Positions 38,227 to 42,952 of a stretch of 42,952 bases of DNA are shown piece by piece. A program made the translations under genes and the position numbers. Location: the IMG/VR virus record IMGVR_UViG_3300046787_000211, positions 1 to 42,952 of that record. One strand, given 5' to 3'. Origin of the DNA: a virus. The number at the start of each line of letters is the position of its first letter. The stretch's first letter is position 1. The notes under the pieces are model-generated. The model worked only from the letters and a program-made list of their open reading frames with translations, did no database searches and was not told the DNA's origin.

Positions 38227-39435
38227 TTACAGCTCGTTGATACCAGTCATCTTCGCGTGTGCGTTACGACGGTAGGTACCAATCTCCGAGTACTGGAAGA
38301 TGCGGGCTTCGTAGGCGTCAGTGTCAGCAACACGTGACCACATCGAACCATCGCGGTCCATCCATGCCCAGTCGCGCTTGCGGTTGATGACAAGCTCCTT
38401 GCTCGAGAGAGCGAAGAGAGTGCCCTTAGGCGCAGCGTAGTCCGAAACGAACTTGATTGGCTTGCCAACACCCTCGAAGGTGAAGGCACGCTGGCCACCA
38501 GTGAGCTCTGCACCGTTGGTGAAGCGACGGAGCGAGGTCAGGAGCGACCAGTAGGCGTTGAATACACCAGGCGAAGCCAGGAATACGTCAACGTCGCCGC
38601 CCTTCTTGTCAACGCTCTGAACGAGGTTGACAAGACCGAGCTCGGTGATGTTGCCTACGCCCGAAACAACGGTCGACTTCCACGAACCAACCTCAGTTGG
38701 GTCAATGCCGTGGAGCGAGCCGGTGTCCGAAACGATTGACGACAGACCAGTGAGTTCCTTGCCGAACGAGTTGGTGCCGTTCGATGCGCGAACGATAACG
38801 TCGCCGACTGCACCAGCAATCGAAGCCGAGAAGGTTACTGCGCCAGTTGCCTCGTTTACCGAAACAACGGTCAGGTGACCGCCCGAGTTCTTTACGGTTG
38901 GAACGCCATCTACAAGGTCAGTGCCGTCGAGCAGGTCAACAACCATACCCTCTTCGACGAAGTGTACGTCGTCGAAAACGATGGTGGTCGAAGTTGCTGC
39001 GGTCTTTACCTTAGCGATGGTGCCCGAAGCGTCGCCGTAAATCTGACGGTTGAGGTCAGTTGCCAGGTCGCGCTTGAGGCCCTTGATTTCGTTGTCAACT
39101 ACGTTGATGAAGGCGTTGTAGTTGTCTGCAGCCTGCTCGAAGAGCTGACCGTCAACCTCGATAGCACCGTAAAGGTTCTTGAGGTATAGGTGAGCCTGCT
39201 TGTACTTCTGAGCGCCAGCAACAGGCAGCTTCTCGCGTACGCCGCGAGCGCCGATACCGTGGTTGCGTCCGATGTGGGTGTCGAAAATGACCTCGCGGCC
39301 ATTCTGGGTGATGTGCTGCGACGAGGCCTCAATGAAGTCCAGCGCCGGAGTCTTGTCTCGGAGCTGCTCGTGAAGGTCACCGTAGACCAACTTGAGAGCT
39401 TCCGAGGCGAAAGTCAGAATTCCCTGACCAGCCAT
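38227..39435 (-). CDS. Major capsid protein (HK97 fold)
   Basis: A 402-residue protein. Residues 1-100 (ALKLVYGDLHEQLRDKTPALDF, then LPVAGAQKYKQAHLYLKNLYG) and the spine-like helix (NAFINVVDNEIKGLKRDLATD), a P-domain-like middle with insertions, and the C-terminal VFLASPGVFNAYWSLLT, RKRDWAWMDRDGSMW are consistent with HK97-fold capsid subunits of podovirus type. A strong ribosome site (TTAGGAGAAT) precedes ATG. A promoter 90 nt upstream and a hairpin downstream make it a boosted unit. Confidence 0.85.
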   Translation of the reverse strand: MAGQGILTFASEALKLVYGDLHEQLRDKTPALDFIEASSQHITQNGREVIFDTHIGRNHGIGARGVREKLPVAGAQKYKQAHLYLKNLYGAIEVDGQLFEQAADNYNAFINVVDNEIKGLKRDLATDLNRQIYGDASGTIAKVKTAATSTTIVFDDVHFVEEGMVVDLLDGTDLVDGVPTVKNSGGHLTVVSVNEATGAVTFSASIAGAVGDVIVRASNGTNSFGKELTGLSSIVSDTGSLHGIDPTEVGSWKSTVVSGVGNITELGLVNLVQSVDKKGGDVDVFLASPGVFNAYWSLLTSLRRFTNGAELTGGQRAFTFEGVGKPIKFVSDYAAPKGTLFALSSKELVINRKRDWAWMDRDGSMWSRVADTDAYEARIFQYSEIGTYRRNAHAKMTGINEL

Positions 39436-39524
39436 AATTATTCTCCTAAGAATAAAAAAGGAAGTGTTTAGTTTGCCCTACGACCCTGACCGCATCATTA
39501 CGGCTGTATCCCAGACTAATGCTT

Positions 39525-39533
39525 ATAGTAGCA
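39525..39533 (-). promoter_or_regulatory. Putative capsid-gene promoter (extended -10)
   Basis: On the minus strand TGCTACTAT is an extended -10 box in the 103-bp gap between scaffold and capsid. It matches the late-operon box TGCTAGTAT at 2266-2274 except for one base. A start near 39518 would give a leader of about 80 nt. Confidence 0.55.
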
Positions 39534-39538
39534 CAGAT

Positions 39539-40360
39539 TTAGGCGTTATTTGCCTTCTGGTACTCAGCAAACAACTGAGCCAGCATCTCGCGCTTGCCCT
39601 TGTCGTCCTTAGGAAGACTTGCCTGCTGGGTTGGGATACCCGCACCACCGACTGAGCTGATGACGGTTGGAGCAGCAGCCTGGGTTGCCTGTGCGCCAAC
39701 TGGCTGGAATCCGCCAACCATCTGGGCCAACTGCTGAGCCGCGTCTGTGACCGAAATCGAGCGTCCAGCGTTCTCTGCTGCCATCATCAGGTTGTAGATG
39801 GTCTGCTCGTGAGCATCGCTGATGTTGTACTTGCCCTTGAGGTCTTCCATCTCGCTAGTGATTGACTCCAGCTCACGGCTGGTCTCAGCCTCGAAAATCT
39901 GCTGGTTCTGGAAGTTCGAGAGTTCCTCAGTCTGAGCGCGAAGCTGCTCCATCTCCTTGCGGAGTGCCGATGGAATCTCGTCGTCTTCATACTCTTCGTC
40001 GACGTACTCAGCAGCGGCCTGCTCGGCCTCTGCCTCAAGCATGCCCTGCGAGGTGAGGTATTCCTTCATGGCGTTGAAGACGTAGACTGGGTTCTCGTCC
40101 ATCTGGCGAGCCATCGTCAATCCAGCGTCGATGAGCGATGGGTCAATGCCCTGCTCTGCGTACTGCTTGAATGGGGTGTACTTCTCAAGCTGCTGCTGGA
40201 AGTACTTGTCCTGCTCCTGAAGGTAAGGGGTCACCTTTGAGTGCCAAGCCTCAGGCAACTCCTGAAGAAGCTTGTCGTATGCTGGGTGAACCTTCTCAGG
40301 CTCTGCTGGCGTGTTGTCAACTTCAGGGATTTCTAGTCCCTGCGTCTCGTTAGTCTCCAA
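39539..40360 (-). CDS. Scaffolding protein
   Basis: A 273-residue acidic, Glu/Gln-rich, mostly helical protein between portal and capsid genes. It starts with an acidic disordered segment and has a central EEYEDDEIPSALRKEMEQLR helix with coiled-coil character and a Gly/Gln-rich end. It should guide procapsid assembly and leave before maturation. No protease gene was recognised in the cluster. Confidence 0.8.
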   Translation of the reverse strand: METNETQGLEIPEVDNTPAEPEKVHPAYDKLLQELPEAWHSKVTPYLQEQDKYFQQQLEKYTPFKQYAEQGIDPSLIDAGLTMARQMDENPVYVFNAMKEYLTSQGMLEAEAEQAAAEYVDEEYEDDEIPSALRKEMEQLRAQTEELSNFQNQQIFEAETSRELESITSEMEDLKGKYNISDAHEQTIYNLMMAAENAGRSISVTDAAQQLAQMVGGFQPVGAQATQAAAPTVISSVGGAGIPTQQASLPKDDKGKREMLAQLFAEYQKANNA

Positions 40361-40362
40361 GA

Positions 40363-42507
40363 TTATCCTTGCTGTAGTTGTTCGCTAGTTTGACCAGTCT
40401 GGTCTGGAGTGCCCTGAGGCGCTCCCTGTGCAAGCATACCTTGTTCTGGTCCTGCCTGCATAGCCATTTCTTCCATAGCCTGCTGCTGTAGCGCAGCCTT
40501 GTGCATGGAAATGTGCTTCTCGAATTCGGCCTTGATGGCGTCGTCGAGAAGCTCGAAAGCCTGCGACTTGCGGAAGCGGTTGTGGATTTCAATGTGAACC
40601 GCGTGGTTGTCGTAGTCGTGAACCTGAACAACAGGTGGAACTGCGAGCCCAACCGGCTGACCGTTTGCATCGACCTGCCCAGGAACAGTCTTGTCGAGGT
40701 CGCCGTTTGCGGCACCCATCTCCCACTGCTGCTGGAACTGCTGAATCTGGCCCATGTCGAGGCGCTTCATCATGAGGTTCTCGCGCTGAGCCTGGTTCTC
40801 GTCCAACTTGATGATGTTGTAGAACTTGTGGAGCATGCCCATGTCGAGGATTTCGAGGCCGTCCTTTGGCTGGATAAAGCCCATCTTCATCCAGTCCGTG
40901 ATGAGTGCCTGACGTGCAGACTTGCTGGTTGGCAGGGCCGAGCCAGACTCGATACGGATGTCAGTACCAGATGCGATGTCTGCGCCAGCGAGGACCATTG
41001 CGTCGAACGAGCCATCGTCGCCGACAGTCTTGACGAGGCGAGGCTGGTCTACGTACTGAACGAACAGCGAGAGGGCCTGACGTGCAGTCTTCTCGATTGC
41101 GGCTTCGATAGCCGAGAAGATAGTGGTGAGGTAGGCGTCGTCGCGCTCCTGCAGGTAGTTGATTGCAGTTGCTGCGGTGAGTCCGCCAGACTCGCCACGC
41201 GAGACCTGGTGCTGGCCTGAGATGTCCTCGAAGTCGCTCTGGAGCTGCTGGACTTCGTTGATGACGTAGTTAGGTAGCGGGGTCAGTGGAACTGGCTGAG
41301 GCATCGAGAAGCCAGGGCGAACTGGAATCCAAACGCCGGCGCGCGAGGTTACCTTGCGAGGGTCAACCGAACCCTCTTGGTACATCATCTGAGGCTTAGC
41401 CGCCATGTTCTTTGCGTGGATAATCTGCGAACGCAGGCGGTTGTACTCACGCTGAATTGGGATGAGGCTCTTGATTGAGCCACGGCGGTAGAACTTTCCA
41501 GTCGGGATGCTGTACAGGTGAGCAAACGGATACTGGTTGTGAGTGTAAGGGATGCCGTTCTCGGCGAGCTGCACAATCTCGTTGTCGATGATGGTGACGA
41601 GGCCGCCGTTAGGGAGCCACTTGCAGCCACCTGGCTTTGCCCACATCTCGATTACGAGAACCGAGTCAGGCTTCGAGGTGTCAGTGCCGCGCAGGTCCAT
41701 GAGAGCCGCGTCAAGGATTTCCGATGACGAGACACGCGCAGGGGTGAAGTTGTCAGGGAGAACGTTCTTGAAGGTCTGCTTGACCCAGTTCTCGCTCTTG
41801 GTGTAGACGTTGAAGATGTAAGGCTGAGCCTCGATGTCCTCTTCGCTCAGGTCAGGCACGAACAGGTGGAATGGCGAGACAACCTCGAACTCCACGTCGC
41901 CCTGAGCGGCAACGCGCTTGCCAACGGTGCGCTGACCAGTGAAAGGGTCCTGCTGAGCAACTGGCTCGATAATCTGCTTGCCGCTGTTCCAGAAAGTCTT
42001 GATGAAGGCGTTGCCGGTGGTTGCACGCCAGAACTCAGCTTTCTGCAGCACGCGAGTCTGGAAGTGCTCGCGGTTGTAGATTGCGTCCCATAGAGCCTCA
42101 GCAGCACGTGCAGCCATGAGGTCTTCCTCGTCGTTCGAGGCTGGCGATACCGATGCGCTTGGGTGACCAGAGGTAGTCTTCGCAATCTCGGTACGGATGA
42201 TTGGTTCAATGCGGTTGACGGTTACGCGAGGGAGTCCCTGAGGGTTCGGCTCTTCCGACAGAACCTGGTTCTTGCCGATGCTCTTCCATGAGTGGTACTG
42301 GTAGCCGTTGTAGAACGAAAGCTGCAGGTACCATTCCTGCTCTTCGCTCTTGCGGGCCTGCTTGCACTTCTCGTACTCCGAGCGAACCCACGAAACGAGG
42401 TTCTTAGCCTGCTCCTGCTGCTTGAACTTGTTGAGCAGGCTGTCGTCCTTCATCTCGCCCATAGGGGCGGCTGAAGTGCTGAGCGGCTGAATCTCGTTGT
42501 TAGCCAT
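40363..42507 (-). CDS. Portal protein (P22 gp1-like)
   Basis: A 714-residue protein close in length to P22 portal (725). It has the N-terminal SEEQEWYLQLSFYNGYQYHSW region, a crown/stem part with YNRLRSQIIHAKNMAAKPQM and QVSRGESGGLTAATAINYLQ, and a Gln/Met-rich C-terminal tail. It forms the dodecameric DNA channel for terminase and ejection. ATG at 42507 follows AGAGGAACTAGACA and overlaps the preceding membrane gene by 8 nt. Confidence 0.88.
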   Translation of the reverse strand: MANNEIQPLSTSAAPMGEMKDDSLLNKFKQQEQAKNLVSWVRSEYEKCKQARKSEEQEWYLQLSFYNGYQYHSWKSIGKNQVLSEEPNPQGLPRVTVNRIEPIIRTEIAKTTSGHPSASVSPASNDEEDLMAARAAEALWDAIYNREHFQTRVLQKAEFWRATTGNAFIKTFWNSGKQIIEPVAQQDPFTGQRTVGKRVAAQGDVEFEVVSPFHLFVPDLSEEDIEAQPYIFNVYTKSENWVKQTFKNVLPDNFTPARVSSSEILDAALMDLRGTDTSKPDSVLVIEMWAKPGGCKWLPNGGLVTIIDNEIVQLAENGIPYTHNQYPFAHLYSIPTGKFYRRGSIKSLIPIQREYNRLRSQIIHAKNMAAKPQMMYQEGSVDPRKVTSRAGVWIPVRPGFSMPQPVPLTPLPNYVINEVQQLQSDFEDISGQHQVSRGESGGLTAATAINYLQERDDAYLTTIFSAIEAAIEKTARQALSLFVQYVDQPRLVKTVGDDGSFDAMVLAGADIASGTDIRIESGSALPTSKSARQALITDWMKMGFIQPKDGLEILDMGMLHKFYNIIKLDENQAQRENLMMKRLDMGQIQQFQQQWEMGAANGDLDKTVPGQVDANGQPVGLAVPPVVQVHDYDNHAVHIEIHNRFRKSQAFELLDDAIKAEFEKHISMHKAALQQQAMEEMAMQAGPEQGMLAQGAPQGTPDQTGQTSEQLQQG

Positions 42508-42832
42508 TGTCTAGTTCCTCTGCGATTTGCTTCCAGAGAGTGTCCTGCGCAGCCTGCTCCTGCTCCAGCAACTCAATATCGTCACCTGATAGATACGGTC
42601 CATTGTACCGTACTTCAGGCTCAACAGTCACGGTTGTGAGCTGTTGAAACGCCATCGGGTCTTTAGCGGCTAGAAGATTTGCGAGGTGCTTTACCGTCGC
42701 CTGCTGCTGGTTTGATATCGTCTGCAGCGGCTTCAGGGCCGTCGACATCGCCTTGAACAGGTACACTGCGGCGGTCGTCACTGCTGCCAGAAATAGTAAG
42801 GACAAAATCAGCAACGCTATTACGAATTCCAT
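42500..42832 (-). CDS. Small membrane protein overlapping the Zn-ribbon gene
   Basis: A 110-residue protein from ATG at 42832. A GAGGA ribosome site lies 8-12 nt upstream, so this start is preferred to the longer frame. Residues 3-26 form one membrane segment (FVIALLILSLLFLAAVTTAA). A charged coiled-coil (LKPLQTISNQQQATVKHLAN) and an acidic tail follow. It overlaps the last 170 nt of the Zn-ribbon gene in another frame and the portal by 8 nt. It may be an early-assembly or spanin-like factor; not recognised. Confidence 0.7.
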   Translation of the reverse strand: MEFVIALLILSLLFLAAVTTAAVYLFKAMSTALKPLQTISNQQQATVKHLANLLAAKDPMAFQQLTTVTVEPEVRYNGPYLSGDDIELLEQEQAAQDTLWKQIAEELDNG

Positions 42833-42952
42833 TGATAAGTTCCTCGACGTGGTTAGGGATGCGGTTGATGATGGCACGCGACGCTTCTAGTTCGTGGGTC
42901 GCGCTTGCAAGCTGCTCAGATAGAGCCGCTGGGTCGACCCAGCCAACAACAC
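42663..42952 (-). CDS. Zn-ribbon protein, 3' part (continues from position 1)
   Basis: This is the 3' part of the gene whose 5' part is at 1-275; bases 42826-42952 duplicate 1-127. The frame continues without interruption through the join and ends at TAA (42663-42665). These last codons encode a flexible, charged tail (SGSSDDRRSVPVQGDVDG, ending KSSSR). The whole protein is 145 residues. Confidence 0.75.
   Translation of the reverse strand, partial: VVGWVDPAALSEQLASATHELEASRAIINRIPNHVEELINGIRNSVADFVLTISGSSDDRRSVPVQGDVDGPEAAADDIKPAAGDGKAPRKSSSR
42826..42952. repeat. Terminal direct repeat, right copy
   Basis: Exact copy of bases 1-127. It should be counted once when the map is closed. Confidence 0.93.

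Noticed and set aside
1-42952. tRNA or other structured RNA genes
   Set aside because: The few non-coding gaps show no cloverleaf; long stems are explained as terminators or attenuators.
42826-42952. Biological long terminal repeat
   Set aside because: The exact 127-base length and uninterrupted genes across the join fit assembly overlap better.

Overview
The window is one closed map of a tailed bacteriophage genome. Its last 127 bases (42826-42952) repeat its first 127 exactly, so the molecule was assembled as a circle or permuted unit of 42,825 bp. Virion genes point to a short-tailed, P22/T7-like (podovirus-type) particle: a 714-residue portal, scaffold, HK97-fold capsid protein, a gp4/gp11-like adaptor, a gp10/gp12-like tail nozzle and large internal virion proteins; no tape-measure, tail-tube or sheath gene was recognised. 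A WhiB-type regulator, Cas4-type exonuclease, SNF2 helicase and apparently leaderless genes suggest an actinobacterial host. No integrase, tRNA, CRISPR array or insertion sequence was seen.

Layout: two divergent control regions (about 2240-2275 and 21990-22190) start four transcription blocks that end at two convergent points (7085-7107 and 26541-26567). (1) Rightward 2274-7107: host-recognition genes (HxHDG-motif protein, collagen-like fibre, beta-rich and glycine-rich proteins) and a metallophosphoesterase. (2) Leftward late block from 2237 through the contig join and down to 26551: nuclease, large terminase, Zn-ribbon protein, small membrane protein, portal, scaffold, capsid, adaptor, nozzle, internal proteins and a giant 2093-residue virion protein. 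(3) Rightward 22191-26526: tandem-HTH regulator, small terminase, two more fibre-type proteins, membrane/holin-like proteins, an M23 endolysin and small basic proteins. (4) Leftward early block from 21988 to 7085: many small tightly coupled genes of unknown function, then replication and recombination genes (SNF2 helicase, WhiB, Cas4 nuclease, SSB-like protein, primase-helicase, HNH nuclease).

The early block is cut by terminators into sub-operons. Its non-coding stretches hold two perfect DnaA boxes (17751-17771), which make a candidate origin, and a 547-bp control region (19782-20328) with paired TAACG motifs next to three TTGACA boxes. A 13-bp element with a 26-bp core in two copies recurs at 20224, 21070 and 22092. 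No DNA polymerase gene was recognised, so replication probably combines the phage primase-helicase with host DnaA and polymerase. Several real genes are too short or too broken by the contig ends for a simple ORF scan: the Zn-ribbon gene across the join, and small genes at 14005, 15723, 15863 and 17774.
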